Assembly (NCBI RefSeq): GCF_019703515.2
Contig: NC_059362.1
Location: forward strand, 45,475,826 to 45,539,825
Origin: Myxocyprinus asiaticus
Taxonomy: Eukaryota; Chordata; Actinopteri; Cypriniformes; Catostomidae
DNA: 64,000 bases
Direction: 5' to 3'
Positions 24,445 through 33,596 of the stretch are shown piece after piece. The translations under genes were made by a program, and so were the position numbers. The first letter of the stretch is position 1, and each line of letters begins with the position of its first letter. The notes beneath the pieces were generated by a model, which saw only the letters and a list, made by a program, of their open reading frames with translations, had not been told where the DNA came from and did no database searches.

Positions 24445-25180
24445 CACTGTAATTTTAACGGTAAAAGACTGTAAAATGCTATAGTAAAAAACAATTTTTA
24501 ACAAGTAGTTACCGTAAAATATAATTTTAATATATTTAAAAAGACAATAAATTTTTTTAGATGTAAAAAGTATGATTTTCCCATATAATTAACGGTTAAA
24601 ATTTGTATTATATTTAGCGAGAGAGTACATGTACTTTTTACGGTAAATTATTGTTAAAATTACGGTAAACAACAGTAATCGGGCATTCCCAGAATTCCCT
24701 GCGTGACCAATTACATTTCATTATATTTTATGGGAGTAGTTATGTTTCTTCTTATTTTTAATATCAGTTATGTACATTGTGGTGTTCTGTGATTTATTTG
24801 ATGGAGTTTAGTTCATGTTTACTGCATTATTAAATGTCACATGTTACCCTGATGGTGTTTGTGTGAGTGACACTGAGCGCTGTCTCTACATGTTTATTGA
24901 TCATTGCTCCTGCATGGGCCACTATTGGTGAACTTCATGTCATTATGTGCTCTTCTGTAATTACTTCAGTGATTAACAATACATTATAAAGTGAAAAGCA
25001 GATTTTTACACTTTCAGAACGTTAATACAGTATATAATGTTTATCATTTAATAATATAAACGATGGTATTGCACTGTAAAATATACCATAAAAACAACAG
25101 CTGTTGTTTACATTATTATAGTATTATTTACTTAATTATTCTGGCAACAACAGCTGCCAGATTTGTCTTTTTTTACAGTG
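24445..25180. mobile_element. CACTG-ended MITE (EnSpm/CACTA-like)
   Basis: It starts CACTGTAA and ends TTACAGTG, with internal inverted ACGGTAAA / TTTACGGT strings and an AACAACAGCTGTTGTT palindrome near 25094. The CACTG termini suggest the EnSpm/CACTA group. The target duplication appears to be TA. A shorter element of the same terminal type is at 31362-31574. Confidence 0.55.
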
Positions 25181-25550
25181 TAAAATCCATCTTTTCAAAT
25201 ACATACTTGCTGTTAAATACTAACAAATAATACAAGTTGCATTTGATTTATTAATCTCTTAATTTTAATTTTTGTATAACTGCTTACCCTGTTTGTTCCT
25301 CAGACTCCAGAAAAATTGCTTGTTTCTTTTTTTGAGGTCATTGAAAACTGAGGTTTTGGAGCAACTTCCAAAATGGCCACTGAACAGTCATTGCACATGT
25401 TCCCAAATAACTCAAGAACAAAACATTTAATTGGCTCCAAATCTGCAACAACAATTTTTTCTCTTGCTTTCTGTCTGTTTTATATTTCAAAGTAAAACGG
25501 TAAGTGGGCGTATATGGTGCATGGGCTTAATAGGGTCATTTCACCTATAT

Positions 25551-26433
25551 AGAATATTCCTTTTTATACCAAAAACTTGGTGATTAAATGGTATTTTCAT
25601 GCCATTAAATGAACTCCACATAAAACTCCCTAAACCAGGCAAGGACATTAAGTCAGCCTTACATCACAAATGCCCATAAATAGAGCTGCCAGAGTAAACT
25701 TTAGTTTGCAATAACCACAACACCCATACTATCTCTGACTCAATATTACTTGCTTATTTGCCACTTATTAAAGAATTCCACTCTTCTTTGTATGATTTTG
25801 TTTCTCATATCTTTCAATCTTGACTAAATTTGCCCCAGGAAAACAGATTAAACCTTGCCACATCACGAAAGTACAATTTTTTTTTTTTTTTAGGTCTGAC
25901 ACTGACCTCGGAGGAGGAGATATTGTAGTTTAGGGTGGGCCATCTCTGCATTTTTTTCTTTTCTTTTATCAACGCCAGTCCAGACTTTTCACAAAGAGGC
26001 TGTATCAGTCATCATCCACACACCTACAAACCTCCTGTATTATCAAAAAGTAAATAAACTGCTTTTGATGAGGGTACTTCCATCCACCCACTTTCACTGA
26101 AGTCATGGAGACATTGATATAAGTGGATGTTTAAATAACTTGATGGGATACTGATAAATGTATTGTTCATACCCACCCATCAGTGCGTGCCTATTCCCAC
26201 TTGGAAAAGATTCAATGTAAATCTATCCATAGATGGACTGAAGTCACCAGGCTGTTTTTCTGAGTTACTGCCACATGCCACATGCAATATAAACCCCAAA
26301 TTAGATGGGGAATTATAATGTCTACTCATCTTATGAGACATCATTCGCCATAATGACACAAATTGTGCTTTAAACTGAACCAATCAGCATTGTTTAACTT
26401 AAACTATCCATGTATCTACAGTATATATATCTA
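25551..26433. other. Intergenic, nothing recognised
   Basis: Non-coding, with a T-run at 25877-25892 and no repeat boundary that I can define. Confidence 0.45.
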
Positions 26434-26940
26434 CACCAATCAGCTACAACATTAAAATTACCTGCCTAATATTGTGTAGGTCCCTCTCGTGCCGCCAAAA
26501 CAGTGCCAACCTGCATCTCAGAATAGCATTCAGAGATTATATTCTTCTCACCACAATTGTACAGAGTGGTTATCTGAGTTACTGTAGACTTTGCCAGATG
26601 GGCTGGTTTGAGTATTTCTGTAACTGCTGATCTTCTGGGATTTTCACACACAACAGTCTCTAGAATTTACTCAGAATGGTGCCAAAAACAAAAAACATCC
26701 AGTGAGCGTCAATTCTGTGGATGGAAACACCTTGTTGATGAGAGAGGTCAGTGGAGAATGACCAGACTGTTTCAAACTGACAAAGTCTATGGTAACTCAG
26801 ATAACCACTCTGTATAATTGTGATGAGAAGAATATCATCTCTGAATGCTATTCTGAGATGCAGGTTGGCGCTGTTTTGGCAGCACGAGGGGGACCTACAC
26901 AATATTAGGCAGGTGGTTTTAATGTTGTGGTTGATCAGTG
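26434..26940. mobile_element. Tc1-derived foldback MITE, copy 1 (507 bp)
   Basis: The ends CACCAATCAGCTACAACATT and its inverse are flanked by TA (26432-26433 and 26941-26942). The inverted arms are about 160 bp (CTAATATTGTGTAGGTCC / GGACCTACACAATATTAG). The centre still encodes part of a Tc1-type DNA-binding domain: a frame at 26608-26817 (+) reads ADLLGFSHTTVSRIYSEWC then CGWKHLVDERGQ, an HTH like that of Tc1 transposases. The catalytic domain is missing, so it needs a transposase supplied in trans. Confidence 0.85.
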
Positions 26941-26980
26941 TATATAGTGGCCCCAAATAATATTCAGACAGTTAAGTCAC

Positions 26981-27337
26981 TCCTTTTTTCCCCCAATTTG
27001 GAATGCCCAATTCCCAATGCGCTCTATGTCCTCATGATGGTGTAGTGACTCGCCTCAATCTGGGTGACGAATCTCAGTTGCCTCCACGTTTGAGACCATC
27101 AATCCATGCATCTTATCACGTGGCTTGAGCACGTTACCACGGAGACCTATTGCATGTGGAGGCTCACCCTGTTCTCTGCGGCATCCACGCACAACTCACC
27201 ACGTGCCCCACCGAGAGTGAGAACCACATTATAGCGACCACGAGGAGGTTAACCCATGTGACTCTACCCTCCCTAGCAACCGGGGAAATTGGTTGCTTAG
27301 GAAGCCTGACTGGAGTCACTCAGCACACCCTGGCATT
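26981..27337 (-). mobile_element. tRNA-derived SINE, body only
   Basis: Closely similar to the SINE at 41790-42194 (shared AATTTGGAATGCCC, TCCCAATGCGCTCTA, TCTTATCACGTGGCTTG and CCTCCCTAGCAACCGGG), but the tRNA-like head with the B box is absent at the right end, so this is a 5'-truncated minus-strand copy. Confidence 0.75.
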
Positions 27338-27947
27338 TAAGTCACACTTGAAAATATATTAATTTCATTGCATTCGATAAAGAATTCCATATCAGTACAG
27401 TACAGAACAGTTTTTATGCAAAACACTGGTTTGTCAGATTTTAAATGATAAAACAAAATATTGTTCAAAATGAAGACATAAAGTAGCCTATATTCATAAC
27501 ACTTTCTGGTAACTCTGCTACTCTGTGAACTTGAGGGGAAGTGACTTAATACAGTACTTTCACTAAAAAAAAATCACCATAACACCAGTTGATTAAAAGT
27601 AGTTGCAAAAATGGTTCTGAAAAGTTCATTTAGGTCTGAGAAAAGCTCTAGCAACATTTGTTTGCAGTTGCCATTTACTCTGACATTTTGTTATCTAATT
27701 CAATGTCATTCAGACATTTTAAGTTTGACTTAGTCATTGTTTTGGACCTTTATGTAAAACAGGGTTGAAATGTCTGAGGCCAATGGGGAAAATGCTTCTA
27801 TTCTGCATTCTTTTCTAATTTAATACACATTTCTCATTACAAATCATATTATCAGAGTGAAATGTGAACTGAAAAAGTTTACATGAATTTCAGAATTTCT
27901 TGAAATTTGATCTCGCTTTTTGACATGTACTCAAACATAATGGATTT
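27338..27947. other. Intergenic, nothing recognised
   Basis: AT-rich non-coding sequence upstream of thbd with no motif I can name. Confidence 0.45.
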
Positions 27948-28380
27948 ATATTTGTGCCACAATTCTGCGCGCACAAAATTATATTTTGAGCACGCAAAAA
28001 AAAAAAAAAAAAAAAATGCAGAGTGGGTAGGAGAAAGCAAAATGTAAGAATTCTGAGCAAATTCACATTTGAATAAACTATTCAAGTGCAAAATTTATTT
28101 TCGTTTGCAAGAAGATACATTGCTTTACAAAACTGAGTTCAAGCACGTGCAAAATAATTTTGTGTGCGCTAAAAATATCATCTTGCACGTGCAGAACATT
28201 TTTTGTGTGATCAAAATATCATATGGGATGCAAACTTTTTTTTTTTTTTTTTTGTGCACTCAAAACATCATCATGCGCGTGCAAAATAACTTTTTGTGCG
28301 CTCAAAATGTCATGCACGCGCAGAACATTTTGGTGAGCTCAAAGTATAATTTTGCGCGTGCAGAATTGTGCCACATAAAC
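27948..28380. repeat. Foldback minisatellite upstream of thbd
   Basis: The outer ends are inverted copies: GTGCCACAATTCTGCGCGCA at the left and an inverse of it at the right (GCGTGCAGAATTGTGCCAC). Between them, a degenerate unit of about 35-45 bp (TGCGCGTGCAAAATAA, TTTTTGTGCGCTCAAAAT, ATCATG) repeats several times from about 28090 to 28370. Long A and T homopolymers sit at about 27998 and 28237. Open frames here are by-products of the repeat. Confidence 0.7.
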
Positions 28381-28759
28381 TGGCATGGACTCCACAGAGT
28401 CTGTGAAAAACCTGATGATGATCCACGTTTATCCCATTAATATGATTTGAGATTGTGCAGCTTTTTTCTGTCTTCATTTATTTATTTATTTATTTTCCAA
28501 ATCCTAAAACTCTTGTTTCAGGTTTAAATATTTATCGAGCTTGGCCAAAAAAAAAATAAAACAAAATAAATAAATAATTTTTGCAGTGAAGCGAAAATGG
28601 TATATCTAGTCCTTCCCAAACTTGAAAATTAAATCCTCAGGAAGAATATCATGCATCCAGACAATTTTCGCCAGCTGGGATGGGGAGTGAGTAGTGGCGT
28701 TCCGGGAACTCGGCCAGATAACACGAACTTCCTTTAATTTTCTGAGACATGGATGCCGA

Positions 28760-28766
28760 TATAAAT
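28760..28766 (+). promoter_or_regulatory. Possible TATA box of thbd
   Basis: TATAAAT lies 116 bp before the last base preceding the thbd ATG. If used, transcription would start around 28790 and leave a 5' UTR of roughly 90 bases. This is only a motif match. No initiator was identified. Confidence 0.3.
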
Positions 28767-28881
28767 GAGACACGGCACACTTCGAACCCACGACTGCCCT
28801 GTCAATACGTGGACGAGGCACTGAGCACTTCTTAAAAACCTCATAACTTCGCGAGCACCGTTGCAAAACGCGTTAGCAGAG

Positions 28882-30474
28882 ATGAAAGAGATCATAGGAA
28901 TAGCGATGGTTCTCGTTATCCTGAGAGTTCATGGGGAGACCACAAATAAAGGACATTGTGCGGATGGCAAATGCTTCACTATCCACACGGACAAGGCGAG
29001 TTTTACCACAGCGCAACACGCTTGTGAAAAGAAAGGCGGACATTTGATGACCGTTCGCAAGGACACGACGAGCGATATACTGGCGGATTTACTGAACGCC
29101 GCTCCCGGAGACTTTTGGCTCGGACTGAGATACGCCGGTGATCGGTGTTCCAACTCAACTCTTGGGTTAAAGGGATACAAGTGGATCACCGGAGACAACA
29201 CAACTCAATACATCAACTGGAAAAGCAGCCAGATGGCCTGTTCCCCACAATGTGTGTCAGTGTCAAAGAACGTTCTAAAATGGAACGAAAGACAATGTCG
29301 TGAGCAAATTGACGGATATTTGTGCGAATACAAGAATGCCGACTACTGTGATCCGTTGAGTTCGAGCCAACCAGTCTTATATGAAACGTTGCTTGGCTTT
29401 AGGACAGATGGGAAACTCAAGGAGATTCCTGATGGAACCAATGGAACCATTCTGCCGTTTGGAACGCGGTTTATCTGTTTATCCAGAACATGGATTGCAG
29501 CACCTTGGAGTTGTGAGGTGTTTGGTGGTGGTTGTGATTATAAGTGCGTTCGGAACGAACAAAGCTACACGTGCAGATGCCCAGATGGCTATACAATCGA
29601 TGCCAACAATGTCACTTGCACCAAACAGGATGACCCATGTTTGCTTGCATGCGAACATACGTGCTCAAGAGTTGGCGACACATTTGTGTGCATCTGTCGC
29701 CAGGGCTTTGAGCTGGATGGAGATATGAAGTCGTGCAAAGACATTAACGATTGCATTGATGAAAGTGTGTGTCAGGGTCCGAACGAGGAGTGTGTCAACC
29801 AAATAGGTAGCTTTGAGTGTCGATGTAAACCCGGGTTTGAGAGGGTCAATGGCTTTTGCGTTGACATTGACGAATGTTCTATGCCTGGTTCTGTGAAATG
29901 TGATCACGAGTGCGTCAACGATGATGGTGGCTATCACTGTGAATGCTACGAAGAATTCATACAGTCAAAAGAAGACATGCAGAAATGCATTAGGAACTGT
30001 TCGGACAAATGCACTCCCATTTGTGACCCCAATAATAGCGCTCATTGTGAATGTCCGGAAGGTTATCTCCTTGAAGACGAAAAAGTTTGCGTTGATATAG
30101 ATGAATGCGACAATGGCAACTGTGACCAAGGATGTTACAATACACTTGGTGGATTTGAATGTTTTTGCTATGATGGATTCGAGCTTGTAGAGAAAGTCAA
30201 CTGTGTGAGGAAAGACTTCAGCACTTCTACGACTTTTGACATTTTTATACCTACCAGCGGATCCCCAACCGTCCAGCCAGTGCCACTCTCAGCTGGCAAC
30301 CTGCTGGCAATAATGATCTGCACTGTTATGTCTGTTCTTGTACTGGTGTGCGTCACTCACTACATGATGAGACGTCGAAACAAAATGCATCATCATGATG
30401 TATACAAAGGCCAATATGACAACAGCGACTTTCAACAGGTGATCATTGAAAAAAACAAACAAACAGGTATTTAA
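28882..30474 (+). CDS. thbd: Thrombomodulin
   Basis: Single-exon gene for a 530-residue type I membrane protein. In mammals thrombomodulin binds thrombin on endothelium, promotes protein C activation and damps coagulation and inflammation. Visible order: signal peptide (1-18, ending VHG), C-type lectin-like domain (about 25-150, with WLGLR and WNERQC...GYLCE), six EGF-like repeats (about 210-440), a short Ser/Thr-rich stem, a membrane helix (about 473-495) and a 35-residue tail starting RRRNK. Repeat 5 has CDPNNSAHCECPEGYLL and repeat 6 DIDECDNGNCDQGC, closely resembling thrombomodulin EGF5-6 rather than CD93. Lack of introns also fits thbd. The start is the first ATG in frame, directly before the signal peptide. 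Poly(A) signal AATAAA at 30688. Confidence 0.9.
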   Translation: MKEIIGIAMVLVILRVHGETTNKGHCADGKCFTIHTDKASFTTAQHACEKKGGHLMTVRKDTTSDILADLLNAAPGDFWLGLRYAGDRCSNSTLGLKGYKWITGDNTTQYINWKSSQMACSPQCVSVSKNVLKWNERQCREQIDGYLCEYKNADYCDPLSSSQPVLYETLLGFRTDGKLKEIPDGTNGTILPFGTRFICLSRTWIAAPWSCEVFGGGCDYKCVRNEQSYTCRCPDGYTIDANNVTCTKQDDPCLLACEHTCSRVGDTFVCICRQGFELDGDMKSCKDINDCIDESVCQGPNEECVNQIGSFECRCKPGFERVNGFCVDIDECSMPGSVKCDHECVNDDGGYHCECYEEFIQSKEDMQKCIRNCSDKCTPICDPNNSAHCECPEGYLLEDEKVCVDIDECDNGNCDQGCYNTLGGFECFCYDGFELVEKVNCVRKDFSTSTTFDIFIPTSGSPTVQPVPLSAGNLLAIMICTVMSVLVLVCVTHYMMRRRNKMHHHDVYKGQYDNSDFQQVIIEKNKQTGI

Positions 30475-30687
30475 AACGAGACAGCTAAAATCGGACTTGA
30501 CTCATACTGTACAATGGTGATTGCAAATGTATGTTGGCCTATTTTAGATTTATATAAATATGTATTATGTTTTATTTTGAACATATCCTGTTTTGGATGT
30601 AAACTTTATTTAATGACTGAAGCATGCATTGCACACATTTGAAGAAGCATTCAATGTCAGTATTCCTGAATGGTGTTGTGTGAAGAG

Positions 30688-30693
30688 AATAAA
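30688..30693 (+). promoter_or_regulatory. thbd polyadenylation signal
   Basis: Canonical AATAAA 214 bp after the thbd stop codon, before the first downstream transposon. Confidence 0.6.
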
Positions 30694-30758
30694 AGTATTA
30701 TTTTAATAATTGTTTGATCTTTTATGCCACTTTGTTTCATTCTTTCTTTCCCTGTAGC

Positions 30759-30918
30759 CAGGGCCGTAGCTAGTGGGGTGAAAGGTGGTGACGATTCTAG
30801 GGCCCAAAGGTCCAGGGGGCCCCACAACAAAGTCTAAACTGTATTTTTTAATAGGAATGGGAAAGGGGCCCAGAGCAATGTAGAGTCAGGGGGCCCAGAT
30901 TACCTTGCCACGGCCCTG
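30759..30918. mobile_element. hAT-type MITE with perfect 8-bp TSD
   Basis: The ends CAGGGCCGT and ACGGCCCTG are inverted repeats, and CCTGTAGC is duplicated exactly on both sides (30751-30758 and 30919-30926). The 160-bp element has no coding capacity. The perfect target duplication suggests a fairly recent insertion. Confidence 0.9.
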
Positions 30919-30954
30919 CCTGTAGCCTATCGTTTGTGTCCAAATATGCATTAA

Positions 30955-31756
30955 AGGAATATTCCGGGTTCAGTACAAGTTAGCTCAATCGACAGCATTT
31001 CTGGCATAATGCTGATTACCACAAAAAAATAATTCAGAGTTTTTCGAGTTTACAGAGAGACATTTACAATGGAAGTGAATGGGGAAAATTTTGGGAGGGT
31101 TTAAGGGCAGACGTTTGAATCTCATAATTTTATAAAAGCACTTCATTAGTTCCTTTGTTAAAACTTATGTATTATTTTAGCTGTAAAGTTGTTTGAATCG
31201 TCGTTTTTAAAGCGGACTAGTAAATTACCAGGATTACGGCATTACGTCATCATGGCAACAAAATTGAAACTTGGAAAATAACTTTACACAGAAAAGGTTA
31301 GTAAGTGATTTTATCACACTATAATCATGTTAGTACACATTTAGTTCACATCTTGTGGCTACACTGTCAAATCTATTAGTTAACCTTACTTAAAAAAAGC
31401 ATGTAAACTGATTGCATTGTAAGTAAATTGGCAGTAAATGTAGGCTTGCTTATTTGGCTCAAGTAAAGTGAACTATAGTCCACTTGAGCCAAATAAGTAT
31501 ATTTACTTGATTTTTTAAGGCAATTGGTTTCCTCTCTTTTTTAAAGTAAAGTCAACTTATTACATTCTACAGTGTATACTTTTGAAACAGTGAGTATTTT
31601 AACATTTAAGGATTGGCACCATTGAGTTTAATTGTAAGTGCCTCATGGTAAACATGATTGTTCCTGGTTTACAGTGAGGAGGGACAAGTAGAAATGAATT
31701 TTTGTAGTAATTAACATTATGCAACAAATGCTGTCGAGCTTAACTTGTATATTCCT
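30955..31756. mobile_element. TTAA-flanked MITE (piggyBac-like)
   Basis: It starts AGGAATAT and ends ATATTCCT, with TTAA on both sides (30951-30954 and 31757-31760), the target site of piggyBac elements. Inner parts pair as GTACAAGTTAGCTC / GAGCTTAACTTGTA. A second, shorter copy lies at 46355-46840. A CACTG-ended MITE is nested at 31362-31574. Confidence 0.75.
31362..31574. mobile_element. CACTG-ended MITE nested in the TTAA MITE
   Basis: A 213-bp insertion with CACTGT / ACAGTG ends and TA on each side. The related copy near 46778-46790 reads through this point without the insertion (GTCTATACTTTTGAAACAG), giving a clean empty-site comparison. Internally it carries an inverted pair TTATTTGGCTCAAGT / CACTTGAGCCAAATAA. 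Confidence 0.8.
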
Positions 31757-31829
31757 TTAATGAAAATAAATATTTCTAAATGTTTTCATTTTAAAATTTA
31801 TATTTATGTGTTATGCTTTAAATTAAATT

Positions 31830-32762
31830 AAATAGGTTTACCCAGAAATAGAAATTCGCTCAATATTTACTCTTCCTTACCATCCCAGATGTGTGACTTT
31901 CTGTCTTCTGCAGAACACAAATAAAGATTTTTATAAGAGTATCTCAGCTCTGTTAGTCCATACAATGCAAGTGAATGCTGGCCAGAATTTTGAAGCTCCA
32001 AAAGCACATAAATTTGGGAGCAGTGGTGGCTCAGCGGTTAAGGCTCTGGGTTACTGATCAGAAGGTCGGGGGTTCAAGCCCCAGCACTGCCAAGATGCCA
32101 CTGTTGGGCCCTTGAGCAAGGCCCTTGACCCCATCTGCTCCAGGGGTGCTGTATCATGGCTGACCCTGCACTCTGACCCCAGCTTAGCTGGGATATGTAA
32201 AAAAAAAAAAAAAAAAGAATGTCACTGTATATGTGCAAATGTATAATGTGTGATAAATTAATTAATAAAAAAAAAACTTAAATGCAGCATAAAAGCAATC
32301 TATACACCTCCAGTGGTTTAATCCATGTCTTCAGAAGTGATTTGTGGTGTTTGTGAGAAACAGATCAATATTTAAGTCCTTTTTTTTTTTTACTTTAAAT
32401 TCACCTCCCCCAAATAGTACTCAGCACCCAGTAGGTGGCAATATGCATGAAGAATGTGAATAGCCAAAAACAAAAGAAGAAGAATGTGCAAGTGAATGTG
32501 GACTTAAATATCAATCTGTTTCTCGCTACTGAAGACATGGAGTCCTATAGGTTACTTTTATGCTACATTTATGTGTTTTTTGGAGCTTTAAAGTTCTGGT
32601 CACCATTAACTTGCATTGAACAGACCAAAAGAGCTGAGATATTCTCCTAAAAATCTTAATTTGTGTTCAGCAGAAGAAAGAAAGTCACACACATCTGGGA
32701 TGGCAAGAGGGTGAGTAAATGATGAGATATTTTATTTTCTATTTTTGTGTGAACTATCCTGA
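31830..32762. mobile_element. Foldback MITE interrupted by a SINE
   Basis: The left arm has CCATCCCAGATGTGTGACTT and CTGCAGAACACAAAT; the right arm carries their inverses (GTGTTCAGCAGAAG, CACATCTGGGATGGCAAGAG). This is the same general family as 20602-21424. A SINE sits in the left arm at about 32014-32275. Confidence 0.65.
32014..32275 (+). mobile_element. tRNA-derived SINE, plus strand
   Basis: The head has pol III promoter-like boxes: box A around GTGGCTCAGCGGTTAAGG and box B GGTTCAAGCCCC. A body with GGGCCCTTGAGCAAGG follows, then an A-tract (about 32200-32217) and a tail ending TGATAAATTAATTAATAAA. The structure matches known fish tRNA-derived SINEs. It lies between thbd and tlr5. Confidence 0.8.
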
Positions 32763-33034
32763 GGGTCCTGCTCGTCTTAAGGGTTATTGCACTGAAGTTG
32801 GTAAATAACGTCCTCTTGTGGGGAATTAAGAACACAACTAGTCAAGGAGGAAGTCCAGCTGCTGGAAGCTTGAATGGCTCTTTGTTTTCTTTCTCTTTTT
32901 CACTTGCTTCAGAGGCTTATTAAAGTAAAGCATATCCATAAAATTGATTCAAAAGTATATTGCGAATTAATCCCATTCAAATATTGATCGTTGGCTTGCG
33001 TGCTGTTGTTGCACAAGAAAGGAACCGATGCGTC

Positions 33035-33202
33035 ATGAAGTTATTTCCCATATTGGGAAACCCATTAGAGAAAACAGTGGAAGAGCTCCGCATGATCGCC
33101 ATACAGCAGCCCGAGGACGGGGAGTTCATATGTCGCTATTTGACTATTAATAATGCAGTTCTGAAACTTTCAACTATTGCATGTACAAATATTAAGCGCT
33201 GA
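33035..33202 (+). other. Possible upstream ORF / ancestral exon before tlr5 copy A
   Basis: A 55-codon ATG frame in the presumed 5' UTR exon of tlr5. It contains EEL...EDGEFICRY. A block upstream of the second tlr5 copy (about 42431-42545) translates to a similar string (EEL...YEDRLFVCRY), although there the frame lacks the upstream ATG and the block differs by an 11-base net indel in its 5' part. I do not recognise the protein family. It may be a conserved leader exon or a fragment of an older coding exon. Confidence 0.35.
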
Positions 33203-33243
33203 GTGTACAGTGAGAGAGGCTGTATGGATTCGTGACCTAACCG

Positions 33244-33586
33244 GTAAGACACTAAACTATTGTTCTGTTATTATTCACATTAGCCATACATGTAAAAATC
33301 TGTAAGTTTTTGTGTTGTGCGCAATAGAATGGATCGGTCACACCAAACGCGTCTTTGCATACGTCAGCGCTGCTTTTCAATTGTTTACTAACATAAACAT
33401 TCGCAACACTGACTGTTGTGCGAACAATTCATAAAATACAGCTGTTTTCCTGAATAGCCTATTGTAACTTCTTTTACAGTCCGTTTCCAGTTCTATAGCT
33501 TTACTAATTTGAACTTGCTGTTAGATGCAATTTTTAGTGGATTAAACTGTAAAACAAACTTGCTGGTGTGTTTTGTCCCCCCACAG
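33244..33586 (+). other. Probable 5' UTR intron of tlr5 copy A
   Basis: A donor-like CCG|GTAAGA at 33244 and an acceptor with a pyrimidine tract, TTTTGTCCCCCCACAG ending at 33586, lie just upstream of the tlr5 ATG (33597). Copy B has the same acceptor arrangement (TTTTGTTTTCCACAG ending at 43105, ATG at 43116), which supports a noncoding first exon in both. Confidence 0.5.
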
Positions 33587-33596
33587 TGCTCTCACA

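Larger units (their letters stand above)
23440..25550. mobile_element. Large non-autonomous DNA element with AAGCCCAC ends
   Basis: The left end GGGGAAGTGACCCAATTAAG and the inverse of the right end GGTGAAATGACCCTATTAAG match closely, defining a 2.1-kb element. AAGCCCAC strings recur internally (about 23648 and 24287). No transposase frame is visible. It contains a LINE fragment (23937-24160) and a CACTG-ended MITE (24445-25180), both of which look like later insertions. Confidence 0.6.

Noticed and set aside
28090..28370. Regularly spaced repeats that could suggest a CRISPR-like array
   Set aside because: The units are degenerate, run into each other without unique spacers, and sit inside an inverted-repeat element in a vertebrate genome.
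28861..28881. Upstream extension of the thbd frame from a TTG codon
   Set aside because: TTG starts are not expected here, and the ATG at 28882 begins a good signal peptide.
28882..30474. CD93 / other CTLD-EGF receptor instead of thrombomodulin
   Set aside because: The fifth and sixth EGF repeats carry the CDPN...CECPEGY and DIDEC...CDQGCYN patterns of thrombomodulin, and the cytoplasmic tail is short.
32031..32085. A true tRNA gene
   Set aside because: Box A and box B are present, but the sequence continues into a SINE body and A-tail, and no cloverleaf with an anticodon stem could be drawn.
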